A stretch of DNA of 64,000 nucleotides from contig NZ_CP015848.1 in assembly GCF_002105535.1 (NCBI RefSeq), forward strand, positions 1,178,907 to 1,242,906. The letters run 5' to 3'. This stretch comes from Magnetospirillum sp. ME-1. GTDB taxonomy: Bacteria > Pseudomonadota > Alphaproteobacteria > Rhodospirillales > Magnetospirillaceae. Shown here in pieces: positions 25,502-35,700 of the stretch (the first letter of the stretch is position 1; every line of letters begins with the position of its first letter). Below the pieces are notes generated by a model. That model saw only the letters and a list, made by a program, of their open reading frames with translations, did not search any database and had not been told where the DNA came from. The translations under genes and the position numbers were made by a program.

Positions 25502-28500
25502 TTACACCCGAGCCACCCGCCATTCCGCCACTTTCAAATGCGCGTTTTCGCGCTGCTCGAGGCGCAATCCATCGACGATCTCGCGCCGGTGGTTTCCCAG
25601 ATACGCGCTGATCATGCGGCTGGCCGCACCGCCGATTTTTCCTCGGGTAAGCTCTGCCAGCACGCCTCGTAGATGGCGAGCGGCACTTACTTTCTCGGTG
25701 TCAGCGGCCTCGGCCTGGGCATCGGCATCGGCATAGGCCGCGTGCCATTTAAAGCTCGCCGCTTCACTTACCCTGTCCTCGAGGTCACGGACTAGCACCC
25801 ACTCGTCGCCAAGCACGCCGTGCCAGGCTGCCAGGAAGGCGCGTAGCTCCGAACGCTGCCCATCGTCGGCGGCCAGATCAAGCTGACTGGCCAGTGGATC
25901 GGCCATGCCGAGCCAGACCAGGCAGGCCGGAACCACGGACGCCCAAGTCTCGTAGGATCCCAGCGTCAGGGCGCACGGGTTGGGCTTGCCGGCTAGAATG
26001 AAGGCGCGCAGGACCGTGAACACGTCGGCCAGAAGCCGCTGGCGGTGCTGCATGACGTACCCGACCAGATCGACGATACCGAAATGCTGGTCCTCGGGTC
26101 GCTCCAGGCCCGAGTCGATCACCACCCGGAGCCACCGCCGGGCCGCGTCGGCCCTGGCCGCCAGATTGTTTCCAGTCGCTGCCATCAGTACCCGCGTCGG
26201 CAGCCCACCAGCCATGGTCGACTCCCCCAGCACACGATCGTCCCAACTCGTCATCGTCATCATGGCGTCGAGCGGGCCGCCGCCAACGGGCGCCAGCAAG
26301 TTGTCCAGGCACAGGCTCGTCGTGCCCCGGAGCAACTGCGCCGTCAGCTGCTTGCGCTGTTCGGCCTCGCTGAAATCCTTCTCGGGCGCGACCATTGAAG
26401 GCGCGCGACCATAGAGCAGGGCGTTGGCCGCCCGCACGGCCAAGGTTTTGCCCGAACCGCGCTTGTGTGCCGAGACGATGAGCCCAGGCGCCAGGTCAAT
26501 TACCTGGCGGATGGCCCCGGTCAGGACGTAGGCGGCCAAAACCGAGCGTCCAACTTCGGCGTCCGCAAACACAAATTCGCTGAAAGGCGCCAGCACCCGC
26601 TCCATGGCCGCCACGGCGTCGCCACGACTGGGCTGTGCTGGTACCTCCAGCGGCGGTGCGCTTCCCGAATAGAACAGCCCCGACACAGGGTCATAGCCGG
26701 TGCTGCCGTGGATCTCCCCGGTCTCCAGGCGCAGCACCGGGACATCAGTGATGCCGACCAGCGGGGGAACACTCCAATGGCCGACGTTTGACGCCAGCTT
26801 GCGGACGATGTCGGGTGGCGGGTCAATCGTCCGCTCGCCGTCTTCACGGCTCGGCTGCACCCAGGTGGCGGCCTCGGCCAGGCGCAGGCTCAGGTCGGCG
26901 TCACTCATGGCAACGATGCGGTGGTCACTGTCGATGCCGGACTTCGCCATGCGTACCAAGGCGCCACCGCGCTCGAACGCGATCGGCGGGGTCTGTGCCG
27001 CCAGCGCCTCGTCGGCGGCCTTCACTGCCGCAAGGGCGCCGCCAGCCCGCACCCGGATCACCGGCTTGCCTGCGGCATGGGCTTGGTCATCGAGGTCCGC
27101 CACATCCGCACTGGACGCGGCCTCCTCTGCCGCCTTCAACGTCGCCGTCATGGCGCGCACGCCGACACCGGACTGCCGCGCGGCCCGCTTGATCAGCGCT
27201 TCGCGCTCAACCGGGGACAGTTTGAGTGTACCCGCCATGGCTTCCAGGGCAGAGGCGGCATCAGTGCCGGCGCCGTCCAGCGTAGCACCGGCCGACGCCG
27301 CGTCGTGCCACAGGCGATAGTACACGCCGCCGTGAGCGAAGGAGTTGATCGCCACCCGACTGCTAGCGGCGAATACCTTGGCCTTACAGCGGCCGTAGAC
27401 TACGCCCTCGACCGGATCGGCGAGCGTCTCGCCGTCGAAGCGGTCGGGATCCGCCAGCACCTCGGCCACAGTCACAACGCCAATTTCGCTGTCGTCGAAC
27501 TCCAGCACGTCGGCGCCCGTAAGATCTCCTACAAGACGATTGTCGATGATGCGCGTGGCGGCCTTGGCCGACACGCCACGCGCCACCAGGCGGTCCACCT
27601 CGCGCCCCTTGTACACCGTCCTGACCCTACGGGCTTCAGGTTCGGCTGCGGCCTTAGCGTCGGCCAGCAGACGGCGGTATTCGACAGCCTCCGCCGGAGC
27701 CAGATCGGCCAACTGCTTGCTGTCCACGATGTCACCGTCCAGGTGAACGGCCCGCCGCACCTCGGCATCCTGGGCCAGGCCGTAGCCTAAAGTAGGCGCC
27801 CCCTCAAAAATCAGACGCTCAGGCGCCCAAACGCTCGTATCGACAACGCTACGCTCAAGCGGCGTGCCGGACGCGCTTACCCAGAACCAGCCGAGGCCGG
27901 CGAGCCAGCATCGCTGGTGCAACACCTCCAGGAACCGTTTGGCGTCTGAGCCGTCACGCAGGGCCAGATAGACATGAACCCCACCGCTGTCGGGGAAGCG
28001 GTGACCGTCGGCGGTGCGGATCAGGCCGGAACTGGTCGATGCCCGCTGGACCGTACCTGCAGCGGCAAGGGCCGGAAACACGAATTGCAGGCCCGACCAG
28101 AAGCCACCCAGGTCGTCCAGGCGCTGCTTCACAGCGGCCGGCATGCCCTTGCGGTCGAAGTCGAGCAACACAAACGCCGGTTCGCCGGGACGATAGTCGA
28201 AGGCGTCCCTGGTGCGGGCGACAGCGCCACTGGAGGGCCGCTTCCGAGTACAGACCATTACGGTGTCGCCCTCGGCGACAAGGGTGCCGGTGCCCAGAGC
28301 CTGCTCGCTGGTTGTGCTGTTGATCAATTCGGCCAGGCCGCTGAAAAGTTCGCCGTTGGCAAGGCACACCCGTTTGGCGGCACCCGACTGCATGAAGCAG
28401 GCGCTGCCGTCGCTGCTGACGGTGCCATCAGCGGCAAGGGTAACCTCCTTGGTCAGCGGGCCGCCGTCCTTGGAAAACAGGGTGAGTTCGACCGCGACGC

Positions 28501-28504
28501 CCAT
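25502..28504 (-). CDS. Mobile-element primase/helicase-like protein
   Basis: About 1000 residues. The upstream gene ends in TGATG, so the ATG at 28504 overlaps its stop. The N-terminal half resembles bifunctional primases of integrated elements and plasmids (VHVYLALRDG, then ADPVEGVVYGRCKAKVF and INSFAHGGVYYRL). The C-terminal half has a P-loop SAHKRGSGKT near residue 685, LCLDNLLAP as a Walker B-like strand and MAATGNNLAARADAARRWLR as a sensor/arginine-finger region. It probably primes and unwinds the excised element. It is adjacent to the iteron-like region. Family placement is by pattern, not search. Confidence 0.78.
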   Translation of the reverse strand: MGVAVELTLFSKDGGPLTKEVTLAADGTVSSDGSACFMQSGAAKRVCLANGELFSGLAELINSTTSEQALGTGTLVAEGDTVMVCTRKRPSSGAVARTRDAFDYRPGEPAFVLLDFDRKGMPAAVKQRLDDLGGFWSGLQFVFPALAAAGTVQRASTSSGLIRTADGHRFPDSGGVHVYLALRDGSDAKRFLEVLHQRCWLAGLGWFWVSASGTPLERSVVDTSVWAPERLIFEGAPTLGYGLAQDAEVRRAVHLDGDIVDSKQLADLAPAEAVEYRRLLADAKAAAEPEARRVRTVYKGREVDRLVARGVSAKAATRIIDNRLVGDLTGADVLEFDDSEIGVVTVAEVLADPDRFDGETLADPVEGVVYGRCKAKVFAASSRVAINSFAHGGVYYRLWHDAASAGATLDGAGTDAASALEAMAGTLKLSPVEREALIKRAARQSGVGVRAMTATLKAAEEAASSADVADLDDQAHAAGKPVIRVRAGGALAAVKAADEALAAQTPPIAFERGGALVRMAKSGIDSDHRIVAMSDADLSLRLAEAATWVQPSREDGERTIDPPPDIVRKLASNVGHWSVPPLVGITDVPVLRLETGEIHGSTGYDPVSGLFYSGSAPPLEVPAQPSRGDAVAAMERVLAPFSEFVFADAEVGRSVLAAYVLTGAIRQVIDLAPGLIVSAHKRGSGKTLAVRAANALLYGRAPSMVAPEKDFSEAEQRKQLTAQLLRGTTSLCLDNLLAPVGGGPLDAMMTMTSWDDRVLGESTMAGGLPTRVLMAATGNNLAARADAARRWLRVVIDSGLERPEDQHFGIVDLVGYVMQHRQRLLADVFTVLRAFILAGKPNPCALTLGSYETWASVVPACLVWLGMADPLASQLDLAADDGQRSELRAFLAAWHGVLGDEWVLVRDLEDRVSEAASFKWHAAYADADAQAEAADTEKVSAARHLRGVLAELTRGKIGGAASRMISAYLGNHRREIVDGLRLEQRENAHLKVAEWRVARV

Positions 28505-28866
28505 CACGCGCACTCCCCCGACCGGAGTTCGATCACGCACGGCAGCCAGGTCAACCGCCGATAGTCCTCAAACGGGCGAGTGTCTTTCACCACCGGCAGC
28601 CTCGGGACCACCCTGCCATAGGCCAGCAGGTAGGTGGGCGGCGGCACCGGGGTGAAGCTGATGCGACCTGCGGCATGCAACTCGCCCAACGCCTCCACGC
28701 CTTCATCGGACGTGCCCGGCCAGATGGTGACCAGACTGGCCCCGTAGGTCATGGCACCGTCGCCACCGACAACGGGAACTGCGGAGATCAGTTCGTCGAA
28801 AGTCAAGGCGCCACCGGCGTCAGCCAGGGCCTCCAAGATGACTTGTTGAGTGTCTCTGGTAATCAT
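28504..28866 (-). CDS. Small protein coupled to the primase/helicase
   Basis: 120 residues from MITRDTQQVI, chosen because GGAG lies six bases before this ATG; an ATG 12 bases upstream is an alternative. The N-terminal region (ILEALADAGGALTFDELIS) has a winged-helix-like pattern. A loop region follows and then a C-terminal strand set ending CVIELRSGECA. The stop overlaps the start of the primase gene (TGATG), so the two are translationally coupled. No named family. Confidence 0.65.
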   Translation of the reverse strand: MITRDTQQVILEALADAGGALTFDELISAVPVVGGDGAMTYGASLVTIWPGTSDEGVEALGELHAAGRISFTPVPPPTYLLAYGRVVPRLPVVKDTRPFEDYRRLTWLPCVIELRSGECA

Positions 28867-29023
28867 CGGGTACTCCATCTTAGGGAGCCGGCGTCGTCTC
28901 GACGCTGGCGGGGGAGGCCCGGCAGGCTTGAACGGAACAAGGTGGCGGTGTATAAGAAAAGCGCGTCAGCAGTCCTTACCTAATTCGCCAGCCCGTCCGG
29001 TCGCCACCGGGCGGGTTGTTGCT

Positions 29024-29287
29024 TTAGGACGCCTTGCGGGCGCGGGGGTTGGGGGAACGGCGCTTGACCGGCGGGGCCTTGCGGGCCTCGGCGATAAGCT
29101 TGTCCAAGCTCTCGCGGAGGACCAAGCGGCGACCGGCGAACAGGACGGTTTCCAGTTTGCCGTCCTTGATCATTTCCCAGATCGAGCTATCGGAGATACC
29201 GGCATAGGGCGCGGCGATCTTGACCGGCATGAGGGCCGGTTGGATTGCAATGCTCGACACAATGGTCGGCCGAGTAGTGGGCTGCAT
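29024..29287 (-). CDS. Excisionase/AlpA-like DNA-binding protein
   Basis: 87 residues. The centre reads AAPYAGISDSSIWEMIKDGK followed by RRLVLRESLDKLI, the compact winged helix-turn-helix (MerR/Xis/AlpA type) common to recombination directionality factors. The C-terminus is very basic (PPVKRRSPNPRARKAS). It lies between the integrase pair and the replication genes, the usual place for a factor controlling excision. An internal ATG at about 29231 is a possible alternative start. Confidence 0.75.
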   Translation of the reverse strand: MQPTTRPTIVSSIAIQPALMPVKIAAPYAGISDSSIWEMIKDGKLETVLFAGRRLVLRESLDKLIAEARKAPPVKRRSPNPRARKAS

Positions 29288-29369
29288 GGGCTTGTACCTA
29301 TCGGCATGGGTTGCTGCGATAGGGCATACTGTCGTGGCCCGGCCCTAATAGCGGGGGGACAAACCCCGC

Positions 29370-30092
29370 CTACTTTTCCCCCCGAATGACCTGGTATCGC
29401 CGACCGTCTACTTCCAGCGCCACCCGTCCATAGTCTGGGTGGTCATCGACGCTGCCGCCCCTAGCACGAAGGGCTTCACCCTCGGCACGGGCCACATTGG
29501 TCCACGCCTTGATGTTCGCGGGGATGGCGCCGCCGAGCTTCTGGTTCTTGGTCTTCGCCCACTCGGTCAGCGCGTCCCTGCCAAGGACGCCGTAAGCCTC
29601 TTCGACATCCGCAATCGCGTCACTTCGGCTCTTTCCAGCACCTTGCCGGAACGCCTGGTACTGGAGGGCGCGGATCTGCAGCGTCCAGCGGTTGGCCGTC
29701 CCCGGCTGTCGGCTCGACGGCACGATTATCGGATGGTCCTGGCCGTTGTGCGCCGCGTAGAGGGCTTGCTGCAGTTCCGCCATGACGCGGCCGGGGGCAA
29801 ATTCCAGAACCCGCGCCGCGACCAGGCGCTTCTCGGCGCCTTTCGCGCCTTCGACTTGGTCCCAGATGTCGGCAGGAGCGTGGTCAGGCGCGCTTTCTGA
29901 CCGTGCCCAGGCCAAGGCGCAGGCGGCCCAATAGTCCAGAGCCCAGCCGCCGTGGACCTGCGTGATGGTGGAAAACTCCAGCAGCGCCTTGATGGCGGCT
30001 TCCTGCTTAAACTGGTCCGTCTTTGCCTCGTCAAAGGCTTTCTTGCAGGCGTTGATCCGCTTGATTGCGCCGAAAAGCGATACCTCATCCAT
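29370..30092 (-). CDS. Hypothetical protein coupled to the integrase
   Basis: 240 residues from MDEVSLFGAIKR; the ATG overlaps the integrase stop (TGATG), indicating translational coupling. The first 120 residues are helical (ALLEFSTITQ, DYWAACALAWARSE). The second half contains RALQYQAFRQGAGKSRSDAI and ALTEWAKTKNQKLGGAIPAN, and the end RVALEVDGRRYQVIRGEK looks like a small beta domain. I do not recognise it. Such integrase-linked genes often take part in element control, but that is inference. Confidence 0.6.
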   Translation of the reverse strand: MDEVSLFGAIKRINACKKAFDEAKTDQFKQEAAIKALLEFSTITQVHGGWALDYWAACALAWARSESAPDHAPADIWDQVEGAKGAEKRLVAARVLEFAPGRVMAELQQALYAAHNGQDHPIIVPSSRQPGTANRWTLQIRALQYQAFRQGAGKSRSDAIADVEEAYGVLGRDALTEWAKTKNQKLGGAIPANIKAWTNVARAEGEALRARGGSVDDHPDYGRVALEVDGRRYQVIRGEK

Positions 30093-31522
30093 CACGCCGC
30101 CCCCCGCTTCTTGGCCGCTTTGGCCGTTCGCGTCCTGATCCTGGCGCACTCTGCACAGACGACGGAGCCCTTGGAATTGCGGTACGGCGGGAACTCGGCA
30201 TAGCTATGCCCGTGCCGGCACTGTCCCTCGACACGTGGTAACGCCGTTACCTCCTCCCCCGCCCCAAGTAACGCGTTACCGGCCTCGGTTGTCTCGATGG
30301 CGCCCAGGTCCAGCATGGAGGCGCGGGCCACAGCATCAGCTACGCTGGCGATGTCACGGCTGTAGGTGCGTTCGATCATGGTTACAGATGTATCGTGCAG
30401 AGCCGCCACCAGCCGCAGCGGGACGCCCTTCAGCGCCATGCGGACGATGCTTGAGTGCCGCAGGGCGTAGGCCGTGATTTCCTCGATCTGATACGGCTCC
30501 ACCTCGGCAGGCTTCAGCCCCGCTGCCTTGACGGCGCGGGCGAATGGTCGTGAATGGTCGGATTTGGCCCAGGCGCCGCCACCCGGCTTCTGAAGCAAGA
30601 CGCCGGTCGGACCGATGCCCTCGGCTGCCGCCTTCAGACGCTTGGCCAGCGCCGCCGGGATCGGAACCGGGGTGGATCTGGCTGCCTTCTGCCCCTTGCC
30701 CTTGTTCGACACCGGGATCATCAGGCGGGGATCAGCAGTGCCATTCTGCAGATCAGCCACTTTCAGAGCAGCGACCTGCGAGTATCTGCTGCCGGTCACC
30801 GCCAGCACCTCGACCAGCAGGCCAAACGCCAGGGATTGGGAGTAAGCCGCCTTGACCAGTTTGCCGACCACGGCATCGGACAGGATGACGTTGCGGCTGC
30901 TCTCGGCATCGCCCAGCGTCTTCAGACCGATTTCCCACGCGGCCCGGCTAGTGATGGTCACGCCCTGGTCGGCATCTGCCGCCATGTTGAGCGCAGCCTT
31001 GATGGGGGTGGTGGTGCGATTGACGGTCGCCGCCGCCAATTTGTCGGCCAGCCCATCCCGCCATGTCTTCAGCATGTCCACTGTCAGATCAGTCACGGAG
31101 GTCTTCATCAGCTTTTCCGACAGATGGGACCGGACCCGGCTGACGTTGCCGTAATCGCCGCCGCGTACCTTCAGGTCGCGCTCGTAGGCGTTCAGCGCCT
31201 CGTCCAGTGTCAAAGGTGCCTTACGGGCGACGGTGCGGTCTTCCTTCGCCCAATTGAACGCCTTGGCGCTGGCCTGGGCAAAGGAGAGAACGCCAGAGCC
31301 ATCGGCGTCTTCATAGTCGTCAGCCAGGCCGACCACGCCTTCATTGAATCCGCCCTTGCCGTTGGCCTTGCGGGCGATCCAACGGCCAGTGCCCTCGCAG
31401 CGGCGATAGCCAATGCTGATGCCGTCGCCCAATGCCTGCCATATCGGCTTCTTCGCCAGCGGAAGCCCCAGACGGTAATTCCGCTTGGACAGATCTGATG
31501 TGACTTTCGGTGCGCGCGCCAT
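30092..31522 (-). CDS. int: Tyrosine recombinase (integrase) of the tRNA-Glu island
   Basis: Catalyses site-specific integration and excision at tRNA-Glu. 476 residues from ATG 31522, which has GGAG seven bases upstream. N-terminal arm- and core-binding domains precede the catalytic domain. That domain carries the first arginine in TGSRYSQV (about 246), ALRHSSIVR (about 358; the usual first His of HxLR is Tyr here) and the nucleophile in ERTYSRD (about 387). The last 40 residues are an extra zinc-ribbon-like tail with CRHGHSY and VVCAECARIR. The gene lies about 220 bases inside the right attachment site and reads away from it. Confidence 0.92.
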   Translation of the reverse strand: MARAPKVTSDLSKRNYRLGLPLAKKPIWQALGDGISIGYRRCEGTGRWIARKANGKGGFNEGVVGLADDYEDADGSGVLSFAQASAKAFNWAKEDRTVARKAPLTLDEALNAYERDLKVRGGDYGNVSRVRSHLSEKLMKTSVTDLTVDMLKTWRDGLADKLAAATVNRTTTPIKAALNMAADADQGVTITSRAAWEIGLKTLGDAESSRNVILSDAVVGKLVKAAYSQSLAFGLLVEVLAVTGSRYSQVAALKVADLQNGTADPRLMIPVSNKGKGQKAARSTPVPIPAALAKRLKAAAEGIGPTGVLLQKPGGGAWAKSDHSRPFARAVKAAGLKPAEVEPYQIEEITAYALRHSSIVRMALKGVPLRLVAALHDTSVTMIERTYSRDIASVADAVARASMLDLGAIETTEAGNALLGAGEEVTALPRVEGQCRHGHSYAEFPPYRNSKGSVVCAECARIRTRTAKAAKKRGAA

Positions 31523-31604
31523 AACCATTCTCCACGCCGAAACCGGGCACCAAACTGGACACCGGGGCCACTTTCCCCGCGCCGCATCAAGGCGGCGGAA
31601 ACGC

Positions 31605-31627
31605 AGTACCCAGTCTAGTACCCAGTC
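31605..31627 (+). repeat. Putative integrase arm-type site, right end (tandem)
   Basis: Two copies of AGTACCCAGTC separated by one T. The block matches 7682-7704 near the left end at 20 of 23 bases, in the same orientation. It overlaps the region upstream of the integrase start, so integrase could also repress its own gene here. Confidence 0.6.
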
Positions 31628-31646
31628 CATATACAGCCATCATCAT

Positions 31647-31728
31647 GGATGCGCGTGGACGGCAATTCAAGCAGAATTGCGCTATAACAGGTAGTTAATG
31701 CATGACGGCGGATGCGTGTGGACGCCAA
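31647..31728 (+). repeat. 19-base direct repeats between integrase gene and attR
   Basis: 31647-31665 and 31710-31728 share 17 of 19 bases around GCGYGTGGACGSCAA (Y is C or T, S is G or C). An inverted repeat CAATTC/GAATTG (31663-31679) lies between them. Placement next to attR suggests binding sites for integrase, excisionase or IHF-like factors. Confidence 0.5.
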
Positions 31729-31744
31729 ATTTAGCGTCTGATCT

Positions 31745-31791
31745 GCCCTCTCACGGCGGCAACCGGGGTTCGAATCCCCGTGGGGACGCCA
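31745..31791 (+). repeat. attR: right direct repeat of the island
   Basis: A copy of the tRNA-Glu 3' part from the anticodon stem to CCA, with C31760 in place of T7615. No 5' half of a tRNA precedes it, so it is not a functional tRNA gene. It marks the right junction with host DNA. Confidence 0.92.
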
Positions 31792-31823
31792 AGCGATTTT
31801 CCGCACTTGATACGGCTGATGAC

Positions 31824-31846
31824 GCGGCTCCGGTAGGGGGAGCCGC
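31824..31846 (+). terminator. Stem-loop after attR, probable former tRNA-Glu terminator
   Basis: GCGGCTCC (31824-31831) pairs with GGAGCCGC (31839-31846) around a seven-base loop. It would have followed tRNA-Glu before the island inserted. The T-tract is weak. Confidence 0.5.
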
Positions 31847-31880
31847 CGTGGCGTTGTTCGTGGATATTTCCAACCGCAGT

Positions 31881-32600
31881 TCAGGCCGCGCTTTGCCGCG
31901 CGGAGAGCTGTGCCGCGAACACGTAGCCAAGGCCGCGCGCCGAGCGGATGGGCAGGGATTCCCCGGCCTTCTGCATGACCTTGCGCCGCAGCCGCGTGAT
32001 GATCGTGCTGATGGCGCTGTCGTCGTAGACGTCGCCCTTCTTGCCCAGGGCGATGGCCAGTTCCCGGCGGCTTGCCGAGTTTTTCGGGTTGGCGATCAAG
32101 GTTCCGATCACCCGGTATTCCGCGTTGCTGAGCATCACCTTGCGGCCGTTGGGGGCCGTCAGCAGCCAGTCCAGGGTGGCAAGCTCCCAGCGGGGCAGGG
32201 TGCCGTCGCCAAGGGCCGGGGCGCGGACCGTCCGCCCCGGCTTCAGCCGGCGGAGCAGGCTGCGGATCACCGCTTCGAACTCGCGGAACGGAACGGGCTT
32301 GACCAGGCAGGCGTCGGCCCCGGCCTTCAGGCCCAGGATCCTTTCCTCGAGATCGTCATGGGCCATCAGCATCAGGATTCCCGCTCCGGTGCGCGGGCGC
32401 AGCCTCGCGGCCATGGAGGCGGCGTCCTCATCCGCCCGATCGATGTCGAGCACCACCAGATCCACCGGTGCCGACGACAGCATGCGGTCGAGTTCTCCGA
32501 AGGACCGGGCATGAAGAACGTTCATCCCGATCAGGCCGAGAGACCGGCTCACGCTTTCGGGCTGGTCGGGTTGGTTCGTCACGACGATGATGTTTGCCAT
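31881..32600 (-). CDS. OmpR-family response regulator with atypical receiver
   Basis: 239 residues from MANIIVVTNQ; a longer frame would start at TTG. The receiver lacks the N-terminal acid pair (VVTNQPD where VVDDE-like is usual) but keeps the aspartate in VVLDIDRAD and the lysine in CLVKPVP. The C-terminal winged helix is clear (SNAEYRVIGTLIANP, STIITRLRRKV, SARGLGYVF). Phosphorylation may therefore be weak or absent. The gene is divergent from the large hybrid kinase at 32781, with a 180-base gap in which GGTATCGA occurs twice. Confidence 0.85.
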   Translation of the reverse strand: MANIIVVTNQPDQPESVSRSLGLIGMNVLHARSFGELDRMLSSAPVDLVVLDIDRADEDAASMAARLRPRTGAGILMLMAHDDLEERILGLKAGADACLVKPVPFREFEAVIRSLLRRLKPGRTVRAPALGDGTLPRWELATLDWLLTAPNGRKVMLSNAEYRVIGTLIANPKNSASRRELAIALGKKGDVYDDSAISTIITRLRRKVMQKAGESLPIRSARGLGYVFAAQLSARQSAA

Positions 32601-32780
32601 TGCTGTCCCCAACGGTATCGATCCCTCTCCTCCGGCAACCCTAGGTCAAGGGTATCGACACCGTATGGACGGGCTGTGGACGGCTGTTCACATGGGAGGC
32701 CGACGGAGCTGGCCCGGCTGGACGCTGCCGGTTCAGGCCGGATAGGATTCGGACCGGATGCGGATTCGAAAGAGGGTTGG

Positions 32781-35700
32781 GTGCGTCTGCTCACGCTGAT
32801 GATGCTGCTGTGGAGCCTTGGCTCGGGAATGGCCCTGGCCCAAGGCAATGAGGCCGTGCAGCCCTGGGACACCGTCGCGCCGCCGGTCTTCCGGCACCTG
32901 ACCCCCGCCGACGGATTGCCCTATCCCGTGGCGCTGGCGCTGGCCCAGGACAGCCACGGCTTCATCTGGGTGGCCACGCCCGGCGGCGTCGCCCGGTGGG
33001 ACGGATACCGCATGACGGTCTTTCGCCACGACGACGACGACCCCAATTCCCTGCCGGAAAATATCGTGACCTCGGCGCTGACCGACGGGCAGGGGCAGGT
33101 CTGGTTCGGGACCGTGTCGGGGATCGTCGTCCGTTACGACGAAGCCATCAGGGGCTTCGTCTCGTACCGCAATCCCGGCGGCAGCTTCGAACGGCCCAAC
33201 GGCATGAGCGGCGACGGCGCCGGCGGGATATGGCTTGCCGGCCGCCAGGGGCTGGCCCGCCTGGACGCCGCCTCCAAGGTCTGGCGCCATGAAGCCGGCC
33301 TGCCCGCCGGCGAGGTCGGCAGCGTTCTGGTCGATCGTTCCGGGGCGGTGTGGGCGGGAACGGTCAACGGCCTGATGCGCCAGCGCGGCGCCCGGCGGCT
33401 GTTCGAACCGGTGGTCCTGCCCGCCCAGGCCGACGGCGACATGGTCTCCGCCCTGTTCGAGGACGATGACGGGCGGGTGTGGTTCGCCACCCGGCGCGGG
33501 CTGGTCGGGCGGGTGGAGAGCGGCGGCCAGGCCGTGCTCGTATCGGCCCTGCCGCCTTCGGGCTACCGCGTCACCGCCATGATCCAGCCCCGGCCGGGAG
33601 TGCTGTGGATCGGCGATTACGGCGGCGGCATCCGCGAATTGCGTCTGGCGACCGGCGAAGTCGGCCGGATCTCCCATGATCCGACCATCGGCACCAGCCT
33701 GGGAGACGATTCGGTCACCGACATGCTGGTCGATCGCGCCGGTCTGGTCTGGGTCAGCAGCCTGCGCGGCATTCATCGCCATATTCCCGACAACGGCGGC
33801 GTCCTGACCCTGGTGCGCGGCAGTCCCGGCGGTCTGCCGGGAAAGGATGTGCGCGCCGTCACGGCCACCGGGGACGGCCGGGTCTGGCTGGGATTCCGCT
33901 CCGAGGGCCTGGCCCTGCTGGACCCGGCGGCCGGTGTGGTCAAGGCGGTGCCGCCGGGCCGCGGTCCCGCCGGACTGCCGGGCGGCGTCATTCAGGCCAT
34001 TGCCGAGGCTGGCGACGGCCGCCTGTGGATCGGCCAAACCGCAGGCCTGTTCCAGGTGGACGTGGCGACCGGACAAACCACGCCCTACGCGCCCCTGGAC
34101 GGAGCCAATATCTGGGCGCTGCGCCGGGACGGGGATGCGCTGTGGGCGGGCGGCTATATGGGGCTGATGCGCATTCCCCTGGACGGCGCGCCGGCGAGGA
34201 CCTTTCATTTCAATCGCGACGATCCGGCCAGTCTCAGCGGCAACAGCGTCCATGCCCTGCACCACGACAGCGCCGGGCGGCTGTGGGTGGGAACCCAGCG
34301 GGGACTGAACCTGCTCGAGGATGCGGGCAAGGGGACCTTCCGCCGTTTCCTGAACGATCCCGACGACCCGGAGAGCCTGCCCAGCAACACGGTCAACGGC
34401 ATCGCCGAGGATCGCTTCGGCCGGATATGGCTGGCCACCAGCAACGGCATCGGCATCCTTGATCCCAGGCAGCAGGGCAAGGCCCGTTTCCTGCGCCTGG
34501 GAAACGCCAGCGGCCTGCCCCACGGCACCGTCCTGTCGGTCATCGACGGGGGAGAGAGCGGGATCATCGCGGGAACCGGCGACGGCCTGGCCCTGGTGGA
34601 TCCGAAAACCCTGGCCGTCCGCACCCTCGGCCCCGCCGAAGGGGTGCAGATCCAGACATTCTGGACCGGAGCGTCCACCCGGTTGCCCGACGGCACGGTG
34701 GTGATGGGCGGATTCGGCGGCATGGTCGTCCTTCGTCCGGTTCCGCCCCCCGCCTGGACGTTCAGCCCCCCGGTGGTGGTGACGGACATCCGGGTCGGCG
34801 GGCGCACGGCCGGGGGGAACGGCGAAATCGTCGTCCGTCCCGAGGACGGCGGCTTTCAGGTGGATTTCTCGGCGCTGGACTTCTCGGCCCCGGACCGCAA
34901 CCGCTATGCCTACCGCCTGATCGGCAACGACGGGGAGTGGATCGCCACCGGTCCCCGGAACCGCACCGCCGGCTACACCAATCTTTCACCGGGGCTTTAC
35001 CGCCTGGAGCTTCGGGGCAGCAACAGCGTCGGCACCTGGACCGAGCCTCCCAGCCGGCTGGACGTCCGCGTGCTGCCGGCCTGGTACCAGACATGGTGGT
35101 TCCGCCTGCTGGTCGGGCTGGGGGTGTTGGCCGCCGTGGCCGGGGCTGCGTGGGCGCGCCGGGCCTATTACCTGCGCCGCGAGCAGGAGCTGACCCGGCA
35201 GGTGGCGGCCAAGACGTCGGAAGCCGAGGCCGCCATGCTGCGGGCCCTGGCCGGCGAGGAAGAAGCCCGCCGGGCCAAGGAGGAAGCGGAGGCGTCGGCC
35301 CAGACCAAGTCCCGCTTCCTGGCCATCATCGGCCACGAAATCCGCACGCCGCTCAACGGTCTGCTCGGCATGCTGCAATTGCTCGATCCGCGCGGGCTCG
35401 ATCACGGTCCGCGCGAATTGCTGACCACGGCGAAGAGGGCCGGCGAGACCCTGCGGCATCTGGTGGAGAGCATCCTGGTCTACGGCCGTGACGGCGCCAG
35501 CGAGCAGCAGCTCAGCCATGACCATGTGGAACTGCGCCGTCTCGCCGAGGAGGCGGTGGAGCTGATCCGGGCTCCGGCCCTGGCCAAGGGGCTGAGTCTG
35601 ACCTTGTCCGTCGAGCCCGAGGGGCCGGTCTGGATTGCTTGCGACCATGCCAAACTGTCGCGCATCCTGGTCAATCTGCTGGGCAACGCCGTCAAGTTCA

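Noticed and set aside
31745-31791. A second functional tRNA-Glu gene
   Set aside because: Only the 3' half is present; the bases before it do not form a D arm or a matching acceptor strand, and the direct-repeat explanation fits.
31698-32780. N-terminal extension of the propeller kinase frame through attR and the divergent regulator gene
   Set aside because: It would run across a tRNA fragment and antisense to a clear response regulator; the signal peptide begins at the GTG at 32781.
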